NCBI RefSeq assembly: GCF_042477335.2
Contig: NC_091246.1
Span: forward strand, 251,786,501-251,850,500
Source: Ovis canadensis
Lineage: Eukaryota > Chordata > Mammalia > Artiodactyla > Bovidae
Direction: 5' to 3'
Length of the DNA stretch: 64,000 nucleotides
Position numbers and translations under genes: made by a program. Below, piece by piece: positions 1 through 11,422 of this stretch. The first letter of the stretch is position 1; every line of letters begins with the position of its first letter. The notes below the pieces were generated by a model that saw only the letters and a program-made list of their open reading frames with translations, ran no database searches and was not told the origin of the DNA.

Positions 1-976
1 CGGGGAACAGGCCCCAGCGTCTCGCTGCTGCGCACTGGCAGGGGAGTGCCGGGGCAATGCCCCTGGGCAGAAAGCAGGTGGCACATGGCCTAGAAAAAGG
101 AGGCCCCGCCTCCTCCCTCCACCCCCGCCCCGCCCACAGCTGCCTGGTCAAATCCCACCCCAGGGTGCTCGGGCCTGCGGGGGCGGGGGCTTGATGCACC
201 GGAAGAGGACTTGGCCTTTCCCCAAGCATCTGAAGGGAAATGAGCCCACATTCTCTCCTTTCCCACTTGAAAAGGATGAGGATAAGTTAAAGAAAAACAT
301 TCAGTAATACTTGTTAAAGCACAGCCAGGCAGACCATTGACTTGGCCTTTTCCCAAGCATCTGAAGGGAAATGAGCCCACTTTCTCTCCTTTCCCACCTG
401 AAAGGGATGAGGATAAGTTAAAGAAAAACATTCAGTAATACTCGTTAAAGCACAGCCAGGCAGACCATTTATTCAAGGGGGGGGGGGGTCGTTGGACCAG
501 GTCTGGAGGGACTGCTAACTCCCAAGAGCCCTCGTAGAGAGAAGTTGAAGGTTGTGAGCCTGGCTGGGAAGAAGTTGCCATCGAACTTCTTTCCAACAAA
601 GGAGCTTGTGAGAGTCTTGCATCCTGGGGACTGATGAGCAGGCTTCTGGGTCAACGTGCTGAGGCTTCCCCGTCAACGCCCCGAGTCCATGATAACCAAG
701 AGACAGAAGGCTAGAAACCGCTCTGATGAAGTCTTGCCATGGAGGAGACAGACTGGATTCAACTCCAAATAGAAGAACCTAGAAAGTGGGAATTTGTAGC
801 CAAGGTGCAAGGTGGAGGTCAGTGGATGGGAAATTACTAAGAAGAAACATCTGGAGTAGCAGAGATTCTAGCTTAACCCACCACCAGAAGGATCTGGCTG
901 AAGGCAGGCATGGTGGCGTCACCTAGCAACAGGAGTGAGGAGCCCCATTAGACATCAAGATGAATCCTGGCCAAAC
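1..976. other. left-edge stretch without a recognised gene; antisense LTR-like part
   Basis: I see no gene here. The first 200 bases are GC-rich. From about 208 a 131-bp block is repeated twice, followed by a run of 12 G (477-488). Read on the minus strand, the sequence just after the repeat contains AATAAA (TTTATT at 468-473), which fits the R region of an old LTR lying antisense, but no termini were found. The rest, to the SINE at 991, was not recognised. Confidence 0.35.
208..469. repeat. two-copy tandem repeat, 131-bp unit
   Basis: Units 208-338 and 339-469 begin with GACTTGGCCTTT and end with CAGGCAGACCATT. They differ at only a few bases, so the duplication is fairly recent. The second unit is followed by TTATTCAA and a G run that the first unit lacks. 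Confidence 0.9.
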
Positions 977-990
977 TGACTCAGCAGTGC

Positions 991-1206
991 ATGCGTCCTC
1001 AGTCTCTTCAGTTGTGTCCGACTCTGTGACCCCATGGACTGCAGACCGCCAGGCTCCTCTGTCCATGGGATTCTCCAGACAAGAATACTGCAGTGGGTTG
1101 CCATGCCCTCCAGGGCATCTTCCCAACCCAGGGATCGAACCTGCGTCTCTTGCGACTCCTGCATTGGCAGGCCGATTCTTGACCACTAGAGCCGCCTGGG
1201 CTTCCC
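991..1206 (-). repeat. Bov-tA-type tRNA-derived SINE, antisense
   Basis: The complement reads as the usual ruminant SINE: GGCTTCCC head, the tRNA-like B-box region and a tail matching CATGGGGTCACAGAGTC. It is flanked by imperfect 14-bp target duplications, TGACTCAGCAGTGC (977-990) and TGACTGAGCAATGC (1,207-1,220). Confidence 0.9.
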
Positions 1207-1220
1207 TGACTGAGCAATGC

Positions 1221-3159
1221 CGAAATGAATACGGAAGCCCAGAAGTTGAGGCCCAAGAGAAGAAAAAGAGTTCAAGGAGCCAGAGCAGGGTTGGGTCAAG
1301 GAGCAGCTGTGTCAGGGAGGCCCTCCATGTGGATACGCATGGGCCTACAGGGCATCCCTTCACATCTGGATACGCTTTAGTCTAGAATCTGCAGAGAACT
1401 CTCCACCTACATCTGCAAGCTGTGGGTGCCCACCTCTGGCTGAGACTGGAGGGGGCCACAGGTGTAGGCAGATGACAGGAAGCCTCCAGCACAGACGTGG
1501 AAGGGCAAGCCTGCGCATCTGGGGCAGGGCTACTGTGCGCCCCTCCCCACTGTCATGTGGCCTGACACCGTCTGGGGGGCCGTCCTAGGCATCCCGTGGG
1601 CTTGGGCAGCACCGCTTGCCTCCATCACTAGACCCAGTAGCTGCTGCCTCCCTGTGCTCCACCCTAGCCTCCCAGGTGGCGGTCCGGTCCATAGGGCTGC
1701 AAAGAGTCAGAGAAAAGGAAGGGACTTAGCACGCACACACGCTCCTCCCTGCTCCCCCCACTACCTCCTGCCGACTTTTAAGAAGCAGAAATGGCTCCAC
1801 ACATCGCCAAATGTGCCCTGGGGAACCCAGTCACCTCTGGCTGAGATCCTGGTGGCCTGGGAGTTGATGCCATTCGCCTCTGGTGGGGGATGGCGGCACG
1901 AGTCGGGGAAAGATGGAGTGGGGAGGAGCAGAAGGGGCCGGAGCCCTGAGAGACCCCCCAGTGTGGATGGTTACACGGACAAGGGGCTCTGACCCCAGCG
2001 CCCCGACTTCTTGACTCTGCCATCCTGACAAGCTAGCTCCGGTCCTTGGGCCTCTGTGTCCTCAGCTGCAGGGTGGGTATAACCAGGTGTCGCTGAGTAA
2101 GGATCCTGCTCACAGATAATAACAGACAACAGGTGTTGTGTGCTGTGAGGCTTAAGGCAGGTGCTCAAGCTTGTAACCTGTGTGTTACTGAGCCGAGATC
2201 TGTTCTTCAGCTTTGAGATGGATTAAGGTGGTGGGAGTGGGAACGAGGAAGGAGGGGAGAAGAGTTCGACCGGAAATGAAACCGTCAAACTGTGGCCCAC
2301 CTTCACATCATCTGTCCCTTCCGACGTCCCCAGATTTGCTGGCGAGGAACAGGAGTGAGCCCCTCCCCACCCAGGACTTCCCTACCCACCCTCGGCTTTT
2401 CCGGCTTGTACTTCCGGCTCTACCAAACCAGTGGCTGGCTGGTCCCATTTCCTGCTTCCCAAGCCCCTCCTCTTCCCCTGCCCAACTTCCTGTCTGTGGG
2501 TCCAGACCCTTCTCTTTCCCAGGAAGTTATCCTAGAAAAGCCCCACTGCATCTAACCGCCCATCCCTTCATGGATGTCGGCAACTGGCACCTGCTGATAC
2601 AGTCTTTTGTGGACACCTGGACATGTTTTGGTCTGTGGGTCTTTGCACTGCACTCAGGCCAGGGATCCTGGGCAACAGAGGGCTGTCATTTCTCCAATAA
2701 AGACCAGGGGTTCCCCCGAGGACAGGGGTTGCGTCCGCCCTGTCAGACGGGAGCTCCCTGAGATCGAGTGTGATGATGGGAGGGTGAGGCTGGTCTCTGC
2801 CTTCACTTGCCTGTGCGGAGCTTGGCTTCAGTTCTCTATTTGATTTTTGCAGATGCCTCTTAAGGATATCACTCAACTCCAAAGGAGGAAGAGCCAAGAA
2901 GTAAGGCCCAGTCCATACTGATGATTCAGCTGCCAACATACAGGTAACAGGGAGCCACTTAGATCCATGCCAAGGAGGTCGAGGCTGGGGCGGAGGGCGG
3001 GCAGAGGTGTCCTGGGAGTCTTTGCATAGTCCTGGGCCATTTTCCGTCCCACACTCCCACGGGCTGCCACCGGTTGGGCTGGTCTCTTGAGGGGAGGATG
3101 GGCACTTCCTCTCTCCTCACCCAGCCACGGGCGCTCAATCAGAAAAGTCAAGAATAAAC
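1221..3159. other. intergenic stretch without a recognised gene
   Basis: Several open frames occur (longest 182 codons at 2,213-2,761) but none has a domain I recognise, and the base composition gives no exon-like pattern with splice sites. Apart from a MIR near 2,030 I see nothing I can name. Confidence 0.4.
2030..2175 (+). repeat. MIR-type ancient SINE
   Basis: The order CTTGGGCCTCTGTGTCCTCA, then GGGTATAA, then GATAATAACA and AGGTGCTCAAGCTT follows the MIR core and 3' end, much diverged. Confidence 0.55.
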
Positions 3160-3540
3160 TTGCCGACCCAGTAGTTCCACTCTGAGACTATAAACCAAGA
3201 TACAAACCTGAGTAAGGTGCTAGAGGCAGATGAAAAGAATATTGACCGTGGTATTCTTTACAATGTTACCCGCCCCCCCAAATCAGAAGCACCTCAAATT
3301 AGGGACTTAGTTAAGCAAATTTTTAACCATCCATCCATAATTATGTTTTCAAAGACTTGATGATTACCAAAATCCTGGGTATTATGGGTAATAGCAATTT
3401 TGTTAAAAAAAAAAAGGGGGGGGGGTTATTGAGGAGAGTTGGTGGGCACTTGTATAAAAATTATACGGAAAGATATACAGCAAAACATTCGCAATGGTTA
3501 CTTTTAGACAGTAGAATAACTGGTGGTTTTATTGTCTTTT
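3160..3540 (+). repeat. old L1 fragment
   Basis: AT-rich sequence of the type found in the 3' ends of old mammalian L1s (CCCAGTAGTTCCACTC, then a diverged stretch). A homopolymer pair, A(12) followed by G(10), sits at about 3,405-3,426. Confidence 0.5.
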
Positions 3541-3830
3541 TAAAAATGTATTTATTTTTAATTGAAGGATAATTGCTTTACAATATTGCCTTGGTTCCTG
3601 CCGCACATCACTGTGAATCACCACAGATGCTCATATGTCCTCTGCCTCCTGAACCTCCCTCCCAACTCCCACCCCCCACCCCATCTCAGTCCTCTAGGTT
3701 GTCGCAAAGCACCAGTTTGACCTCCCTGCGTCATACAGCAGATTCACAGTTATATGGCAGAGTATATGTTTATGTCATTTTTTTCTGTGCTAAAATGAAT
3801 GTAAGGCAGTACATTCCATGACTAAAATGG
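3541..3830 (-). repeat. ruminant L1 3' UTR piece, antisense
   Basis: TTTAATTGAAGGATAATTGC followed by the pyrimidine-rich CCTCCC block and CTCTAGGTTGTCGCA is the antisense of the ruminant L1 3' UTR. Similar antisense pieces recur at about 21,960 and 45,640. Confidence 0.7.
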
Positions 3831-3975
3831 AAAGGTCTATTTCCCTGGAAGACACAAAGTCATTCAACTGGAAGTAGCCCCTATATGTATGAAACAAATG
3901 GCGTATGTAGTTTAAAACATTTTCATAAATAAACTTCACGTTTAGATGACTTAACAGGTGAGTACAAAGCCAACC

Positions 3976-4300
3976 GTATTAGGCTGCAAGGAGTGCCATA
4001 ACAAAGTACCGTAGACTGGGTTGCTTAAACAACAGAAATTCATTTTCTCACATTTCTGGAAGCTGGGAGTCCAAGATGAACATGCTGGCAGAGTTGGCTT
4101 CATTCTGAGGCCTCTCTCCTTGGCTTGCTGTGTTCACACATATTCTTTCCTCAGTACACGCACATCCCTCCTGTTTCTTTCTGTGGCTGAATTTCCTCAT
4201 CTCATAAAGACCAGGCCCCTGGACTGGGGACCCCCTGATGGTCTCATTTAAACTCAGTTTTAAACCCTTTATCCAAATACGGTCATCTTCTGAGATATTG
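3976..4300 (-). repeat. MaLR/MLT1-type LTR, antisense
   Basis: Contains TGCCATAACAAAGTACCGTA, AGACTGGGTTGCTTAAACAA and TCTCACATTTCTGGAAGCTG, the antisense of the 3' part of MLT1-like LTRs. Subfamily not assigned. Confidence 0.6.
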
Positions 4301-4368
4301 GGCTTCCCTTGTGGGTCAGCTGGTAAAGAATCTGCCTGCAATGTGGGAGACCTCGGTTCAATCCCTGG
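4301..4368 (+). repeat. Bov-tA SINE head, truncated
   Basis: GGGCTTCCCTTGTGGGTCAG through TTCAATCCCTGG is the 5' tRNA-like part of the SINE. It ends abruptly at a BovB fragment. Confidence 0.85.
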
Positions 4369-4495
4369 ATAGCTTTGAGTAGACAGACCTTTGTTGGCAA
4401 AATAATGTGCTTTTTAATATGCTGTCCAGGTTGATCATAGCTTTTCTTCCAAGAAGTAAGAGCCTTTTAATTTCATGCCTGCAATTTCATGTTTT
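4369..4495 (-). repeat. BovB fragment, antisense
   Basis: AGACAGACCTTTGTTGGCAA and TTGATCATAGCTTTTCTTCC match the same reverse-transcriptase-downstream stretch seen in the larger antisense BovB copies in this window. It is fused directly to a SINE head. Confidence 0.8.
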
Positions 4496-4544
4496 TAAAT
4501 TTCTTTTAAGTTCATGTTTACTAGCAATAAACAACCAGAAAATG

Positions 4545-6061
4545 AATTGAAAAGTATACTTTAACAGTAACATCCAAAAATATGAAATATTTAGGGATAG
4601 TGGAAAAGAAGAAGGAAGAAAGTGAAAGTCACTCAGTTGTGTCCAACTCTTAGTAATTCTATGGACTGTAGCCCGTCAGGCTCCTCTGTCCATGGGATTC
4701 TCCAGGCAAAAATACTGCAGTGGGTAGCCATTCTTTTCTCCAGGGGATCTTCCCAACCAAGATTGAACTGAGGTGCCCTGCGTTGCAGGCAGATTCTTTA
4801 CCATCTGAGCCACCAGGGAAGCTCATGGAAGACTTGTACATAGAAAACTATGAAACAATGCCCAGAGAAATCAAGAAAGACCATGTTTATAAATCAGAAG
4901 ACTGCATTTTGTTAAGATGTCATTTGCTCTATAGAATCAATGCCTCTCAGTCAAAATCCTAGTACACTTTTCTTGTAGAAACTGACAAACTGATCCTAAA
5001 ATGCATATGGAAGTGCAAAGGACCTAGAATATCAAATTGACTTTGAAAACAGCAAAGCTGACAGATTTATACTATCTAATTTTAAGGCTTATAAGGTTAC
5101 TTGAATCAACGCAGTATAGACTAGTATAAGGACAATCAATGCAAGAGAACAGATGGTCCAGAATTAGGCCTATACATTCATGGAGGATTTGTTTTTGACA
5201 AAAGTACAAAAGCAATTCTGTGGAGGAAGAATAGATTTTCAGAAATGATGCTGGAACAATTGACAATAGATCTGAAAAAGAGAGAAGAGGGCAAGAAGGA
5301 AAGGAGGAAGGAGAAAAAAGAAAAAATATTTTTTTTCCATACTTCTCACCATATTCATAAATTAATCAGAATGGATCATAGTTCAACCAGGGTACCAAGA
5401 CAATTCAAGAAGGAAAGAGGCCTTAGAAAAATGATGCTGAAACAACTAGATATCCACATGTAAAAGAATGAAACTGGTTTCCTTTCCCATGCCATGCACA
5501 AAAGTTAACTCAAAATGGATAATAGATGTAACTGTAAGGATGAAGACTATAAAGCTCTTGGAAGATCTAGGAGTAGATCTCTGTGACCTTAATTTAGGCA
5601 GTGGCTTCTTAGATACTACAACAAAAGCATAAGTGACCAAAAAAAGAGACAGATTGAACTTCATCAAAATTAAAGACTTCTGTGTTTCAAACCATACCCC
5701 TAAGAAAGTAAAAAGACAGCCCATAGGATAGAACAATATATGTATAAATTATACATCTGATACGGGACTTGGGTCCAGAATATGTAAAGAACTCCTGTAT
5801 GTCAGCAATAAAATAACAACCCAATTTAAAAATAGGTAAAGGGCTGTTCACCTTAAATTACCACCCCATTGTTAATTGGCTATACCCCAATACAAAATAA
5901 AGTTTAAAGTTTGGGAAAAAAAAAAAAAACAACAGGTGAAGGACTTGAATAAACATTTCTCTAAAGAAGATTAACAATGACCAATAAGCCCAAGAAAATT
6001 TGCTCAACATCATTAGTCATTAGGGAAACACAGTCAAAACCATAATGAGGGATGACTTCAC
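4545..6061 (+). repeat. old L1 ORF2 region, interrupted
   Basis: Remains of L1 ORF2 and its 3' part with many stops. It is cut by a SINE at 4,621-4,826 and by the LTR that begins at 6,062, and another AT-rich L1 tail with an A run lies at about 5,850-5,930. The same element resumes after the LTR. Confidence 0.75.
4621..4826 (-). repeat. Bov-tA SINE, antisense
   Basis: Runs from GTGAAAGTCACTCAGTTGTG to GAGCCACCAGGGAAGC, a near full-length antisense SINE inside L1 sequence. Confidence 0.9.
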
Positions 6062-7664
6062 TGCCGGGGTCCAGCCCCGGTGGATCCAGGGTGATTTGAA
6101 GGTGGGGACGGAGTTGGCGTCCTTGGAAAAATACATATTTAATCACAGATATATAGAGAGATTAGAAATGGATAGTGTAGTAGGAAGATTAGTGGAAAAA
6201 AGAGGCTGAAAAACTTGGATTACGTGGAATAGCATCCATGCTCCAGATGGGAATTCGGCCAGAAAAACGAGGAGCAAGAAAGAACGACATGGGGAAATCA
6301 GTCTTTCCAGAAACTGATCCGATTTCTTTATTTTTGGGTTTGCTTATATACCTTTGTTACACATAGGGATGAATACAGAGTCACGTGAGGGTCAGCAGTC
6401 CTGACCTTTATCAAAATCAGGTGCTTCACATAAAAAGGTCTTAGGGATTTTATGATCCTTTCTTTCTGATAACCAAAAAACTTATTTCTTCCAAGGGTGT
6501 TTTTTCTTAAACCAGGCACCACCCTCCAAACAAAGTTACATTCCTATAGGGTGAGGGTGTAGTGAGTTACAATCAAGAAAGGAATCTACTTAACCCAAGG
6601 TTAACATGATTAATCTTAAAGGTTAATACTTATTTCTCCTATATGCTTAAAGGTTAATACTTATTTCTCCTATATGTTAGTTATATTCATTATAAGGGCA
6701 GAGAACATGGAGATTTAGCAGCAAACATCAGCCCAGTAAATGAAAATCCTTTCACCAATGTTCCCCTTAAGATCTATTTAGTCTCAAGATAGTGATAAAG
6801 TTACATTTTTACATAGCAAGGACACAGTGATTTATAACAAAGCACAGTGATCTATTACAAAAGAGAAAATCCATTAACTCAAAAAGTCTAGTATTGCTAA
6901 CATCAAAAACTACTCTATTTCCTTTTCTATATTTCAAATACATTGACTAATATATTCCCAGGTGCCTAAGGATATGGAGGCAATCATTGACTCAACAAGA
7001 AGAAAAAGCCCTATGCTAATTAAGACTCTCAAAATACTCCAAAGCTCTCTGTGCTGTTTATGGTTAAGAGGTAGTAAACAATCATGTGGGTAGTGGCAGG
7101 AGTATGGATAATCCTGTCACACAAGCTAGTCTGTCAGCAGAGAGGTTTGACCTAAGACACCCTTGTCACACCCAGGGCAGGGAATTAGCAGCAATTATTG
7201 GTACAACAAATGAAAAACCCTTCACCAATATAATTTCTAACCAGCCCACTATACTAGTAATTTCCAACTCCCCAAAAGAATTTGCCTTTAGTAAGTCTAA
7301 AACATCACGTGCCTCTCAGATTGAGAGGCTGTAAACAATCACGTGGCCAGACGAATCTGTACAGGCGGGCTAGATAACCTTCAGAGGAGTCTGTAAGCTG
7401 AAACACTCATGTCACGCCCAGGAATTTTTATTGCCTTGGAGCTGCACGTTTACTCCTTCTCCGAGAGAAACGGTTATGGGGGAGAGCCCCCCCCCCCCCC
7501 GTAAAGTCAGAGGTGTAGGTGAGAGCATAAAACAGACTCTGGTTTTGGGGGTAGATGCTCGGTAACAGGGGGTTTCCTGAGGCTTGATCACGCCTTTGCA
7601 TATGCTGAGCCTCCTTCCTCATGACCTTTGCCATGGGCGGAGCTCCTCACGCTGGCCCCCTGCA
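6062..7664 (-). repeat. solo LTR of an ERV2/ERVK-like endogenous retrovirus, antisense
   Basis: The + strand starts TGCCGGGGTCCAGCCCCGG and ends CTGGCCCCCTGCA, giving inverted TG...CA termini. It is flanked by a 6-bp target duplication, CTTCAC (6,056-6,061) and CTTCGC (7,665-7,670), and splits an L1 whose two halves join across it. The same LTR family occurs in sense at 45,990. This copy is longer (about 1.6 kb against 1.24 kb) because of internal duplications: a 31-bp unit at 6,615-6,645 and 6,646-6,676, and a module at about 6,718 that recurs near 7,186. No retroviral genes are present. Confidence 0.8.
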
Positions 7665-7670
7665 CTTCGC

Positions 7671-8277
7671 ACCCACTAGGATGACAATATTGGCCATATA
7701 TATATATATATGACAAATGATAACAAGTGATAACAAGTGTTCGCGAGGTTGTGGAGAGTTTATATTTTGCTGATGGAAATGTAAAATGGTGCAGCCGCTT
7801 TGGAAAACATTTGACAGTTCTCAAAGTGTTAAACATGGAGCTACCATACATGACTCAGCAACTCCACTCCTAGATATGTACCTAAGAGAAATGAAAACAT
7901 ACATCCACACAAAAATTTGCACACAGATGTTCACAGCAGCATTATTCATAATAACCAAAAAGTAGAAAAAAGAAAACAAAAATGTCCATCAGTTGATGAA
8001 TGCATACATGAACATAATGGAACATCTATTCAATGGAACATTAGTCATGTTTTATTCAACTATTGTTTGAATTCATGTCTTATTTGACAAATGTTTTATT
8101 CAACAATTAAAAGAATAAAATATTGATACATAAGATGAATGAACCTCAAGAACATTGTCAAATGAAAGAAGGCAGTCACAAAAGGCCAAATATTATATAA
8201 TTTCATTTACATGAAATTGCAGAGGAGGCAACTCTATAGAGACAGAAAGTACATTAGCGGCTGCCTATGGCTTAGAC
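7671..8277 (+). repeat. old L1 3' part, continuing from before the LTR
   Basis: Resumes with ACCCACTAGGATGACAATAT and runs through the usual L1 3' ORF2 text to the SINE at 8,278. No intact frame. Confidence 0.75.
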
Positions 8278-8490
8278 ATGGCTTCCCTGTTGGCTCAGTG
8301 GTAAAGAAGCCTCCTGCAATTCAGGAAACTGCCTGCAATGCAAGAGATGTGCTGTGATCCCTGGATCAGGAGGACCCCTGGAGAAGGAAATGGTAACCCA
8401 CTCCAGTATCGCTGCTGGAAAAATCCCATGGACAGAGGAGCCTGAGACATGACTCAATATTGGACTTGACTTAGTGACTAAACCACCACC
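8278..8490 (+). repeat. Bov-tA SINE
   Basis: GGCTTCCCTGTTGGCTCAGT through CCCATGGACAGAGGAGCCTG, with a small internal duplication in the head. Confidence 0.85.
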
Positions 8491-8756
8491 ATTAGGGCTT
8501 AGGGAAGGGAGTGTGGGGTGGAGGAGGTTGGGGAGTAACTGTTGGGGTGATTTCTTTGGAGCATGTTGAAAATGTTCTAAAATTAGATTGTGGTAATGGC
8601 TACACAACTGTGAATATACAAAATAATTATACTCTTGAAATGAATGAATGGTATGGTATCCAAATTATACTTTGGTAAAGTTGTTTTTTAATGGATTATG
8701 TTATTCAGCTTTAAAAAGAAAGGAATTTTTGACATATGCCATATGAACAAAGTTCT
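8491..8756 (+). repeat. old L1 3' end fragments
   Basis: AT-rich L1 3' sequence around TGTTATTCAGCTTTAAAAAG, broken by the BovB that follows. Confidence 0.55.
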
Positions 8757-9969
8757 CAAGAAATGAGAACTTCCAGATGTTCAAGCTGGATTTAGAAAAG
8801 GCAGAGGAATCAGAGATCAAATTGCCAACATCTGTTGGATCATTGAAAAAGCAAGAGAGTTCCAGAAAAACATCTACTTCTGTTTTCTTGACTACACAAA
8901 AGCCTTTGACTATGTGGATCACAACAAACTGTGGAAAATTCTGAAAGAGATGGGAATACCAAGCCACATTACCTGCCTCCTAAAAAATCTGTATGCAGGT
9001 CAAGAAGCAACAGTTAGAACTGGACATGGAACAACAGACTGGTTCCAAATTGAGAAAGGAGTACATCAAGGCTGTATATTGTCGCTCTGCTTATTTAACT
9101 TCTATGCCAAATACAACATGCGAAATGCTGGGTTTGATGAAGCACAAGCTGGAATCAAGATTGCAGGGAGAAATTCAATAACCTCAGATATGCAGATGAC
9201 ACCACCCTTATGGCAGAAGTGAAGAGGAACTAAAGAGACTCTTGATGAAAGTGAAAGAAGAGAGTGAAAAAGTTGGCTTAAAGCTCAACATTCAGAAAAC
9301 TAAGATCATAGCATCTGGTCGCATCACTTTATGGCAAATAGATGGGGAAACAATGGAAGCTGTGACAGACTTTACTTTCTTGGGCTCCAAACTCACTGCA
9401 GATGGTGACTGCAGCCATGAAATTAAAAGATGCTTGCTCCTTGGAAGAAAATTTATGACCAACCTAGACAGCATATTGAAAAGCAGAGACATTACTTTGC
9501 CAACAAAGGTCTGTGTAGTCAAAGCTATGGTTTTTCCAGCAGTCATGTATGGATGTGAGTGTTGGACCATAAAGAAAGATAAGCACCAAAGAATTAATGC
9601 TTTTGAAATGTGGTGTTGGAGAAGACTCTTGAGAGTCCCTTGGACAGCAAGGAGATCCAACCAGTCCATCCTAAAGGAAATCAGTCCTGAATATTCATTG
9701 GAATGACTGATGCTGAAGCTGAAACTTCAATACTTTGGCTTCTTGATGCGAAGAACTGACTCATTGGAAAAGACCCTGATGCTGGGAAAGATTGACGGCA
9801 GGAGGAGAAGGGGATGACAGAAGATGAGATGGTTTGATGGCATCACCGACTCCATGGACATGAGTTTGAGTAAACCCTGGGAGTTGGCAATGGACAGGGA
9901 GGCCTGGTGTGCTGCAGTCCATGGGGTTGCAAAAAGTCGGACACGACTGAGTGAGTAAACTGAACTGAA
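8757..9969 (+). pseudogene. BovB LINE, 5'-truncated, sense
   Basis: This is the C-terminal half of the BovB (RTE-type) reverse transcriptase and the 3' tail. Open pieces at 8,914-9,222 and 9,242-9,706 read HNKLWKILKEMG, TGHGTTDWFQI and later VMYGCECWT and [16 protein letters not shown], typical of the BovB polyprotein. The catalytic YADD region is broken by a frameshift (about 9,180-9,240). It ends in the GACTGAGTGAGTAAACTGAA tail. It is a dead copy, 5'-truncated at the segment encoding PDVQAGF, nearly the same point as its inverted neighbour at 10,228-11,412. Confidence 0.85.
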
Positions 9970-10227
9970 CTTATATGGATAAAACTTGAGGGCATTGTGT
10001 TAAGTAAATGGATAATAGATTAAACAGTAAGGATTCAAACTATGAACCTCTTAGAAGAAAACACAGAAGTAGACCTTTGTGACCTTAGGTTAGGCAGTGG
10101 TTTCTTAGACAACAAAAGAACAATTGACCAAAAAAGAGAGAGAGAGATAAATGGAAGTTTATCAAAATTAAAAACTTCTCTCCTTAGAAAAGGACATATC
10201 CTATATAATTTCACTCGTATGAGGTAT
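9970..10227 (+). repeat. L1 fragments between two opposed BovB copies
   Basis: Contains ACTTGAGGGCATTGTGTTAA (L1 3' part), then an ORF2 piece at about 10,013-10,200 (GAAGTAGACCTTTGTGACCT). The final TATGAGGTAT (10,218-10,227) is the left target duplication of the next BovB. Confidence 0.6.
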
Positions 10228-11412
10228 TCAGTTCAGTTCAGTCACTCAGTCGTGTCTGACTCTTTGGGACCCCATGAATCGCAGCACGCCAGGCCTCCCT
10301 GTCCATCACCATCTCCCGGAGTTCACTCAGACTCATGTCCATCGAGTCAGTTGCCATCCAGCCATCTCATCCTCTGTCGTCCCCTCCTCCTCCTGCCCCC
10401 AATCCCTCCCAGCATCAGAGTCTTTTCCAATGAGTCAACTCTTCACATGAGGTGGCCAAAGTACTGGAGTTTCAGCTTTAGCATCATTCCTTCCAAAGAA
10501 ATTCCAGGGCTGATCTCCTTCAGAATGGACTGGTTGGATCTCCTTGCAGTCCAAGGGACTTTCAAGAGTCTTCTCCAGCACCACAGTTCAAAACCATCAA
10601 TTCTTTGGTGCTCAGCCTTCTTCACAGTCCAACTCTCACATCTATACATGACCACAGGAAAAACCATAGCCTTGACTAGACGGACCTTAGTCGGCAAAGT
10701 AATGTCTCTGCTTTTGAATATGCTACCTAGGTTGGTCATAACTTTTCTTCCAAGGAGTAAGCGTCTTTTAATTTGCTGCAGTCACCATCTGCAGTGATTT
10801 TGGAGCCCCCCAAAATAAAGTCTGACACTGTTTCTACTGTTTCCCCATCTATTTTCATGAAGTGATGGGACTGGATGCCATGATCTTTGTTTTCTGAATA
10901 TTGAGCTTTAAGCCAACTTTTTCACTCTCCTCTTTCACTTTCATCAAGAGGCTTTTTAGTTCTTCACTTTCTGCCATAAGGGTGGTGTCATCTGCATATC
11001 TGAGGTTATTGATATTTCTCCCGGCAATCTTGATTCCAGCTTGTGCTTCTTCCAGCCCAGTATTTCTCATGACGTACTCTGCATATAAGTTAAATAAGCA
11101 GGGTGACAATATGCAGCCTTGACGGACTCCTTTTCCTATTTGGAACCAGTCTGTTGTTCCATGTCCAGTTCTAACTGTTGCTTCCTGACCTGCATACAGA
11201 TTTCTCAAGAGGCAGGTTAGGTGGTCTGGTATTCCCATCTCTTTCAGAATTTTTCACAGTTTATTGTGATTCACACAGTCAAAAGCTTTGGCATAGTCAA
11301 TAAAGCAGAAATAGATGTTTTTCTGGAACTCTCTTGCTTTTTCCATGATCCAGAAGATGTTAGCAATTTGGTCTCTGGTTCCTCTGCCTTTTATAAAACC
11401 AGCTTGAACATA
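10228..11412 (-). pseudogene. BovB LINE, 5'-truncated, antisense
   Basis: The left end carries the TCAGTTCAGTTCAGTCACTC tail and the copy runs antisense through the reverse transcriptase to the PDVQAGF-encoding segment. Its minus-strand frame at 10,855-11,238 retains RQGCILSPCLFNLYAEY and LRYADDTTLMAES, so the catalytic YADD box survives in this fragment. It has perfect 10-bp target duplications TATGAGGTAT at 10,218-10,227 and 11,413-11,422 inside L1 sequence, so insertion was by normal target-primed reverse transcription. There is no endonuclease domain, so it is not autonomous. Confidence 0.9.
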
Positions 11413-11422
11413 TATGAGGTAT

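Noticed and set aside
2213-2761. 182-codon open frame as a possible gene
   Set aside because: No recognisable domain, low-complexity Pro/Ser composition, several overlapping frames on both strands of equal quality.
8914-9706. Host reverse-transcriptase gene
   Set aside because: The frames are BovB remnants with frameshifts, a 3' tail and flanking L1; no host gene.
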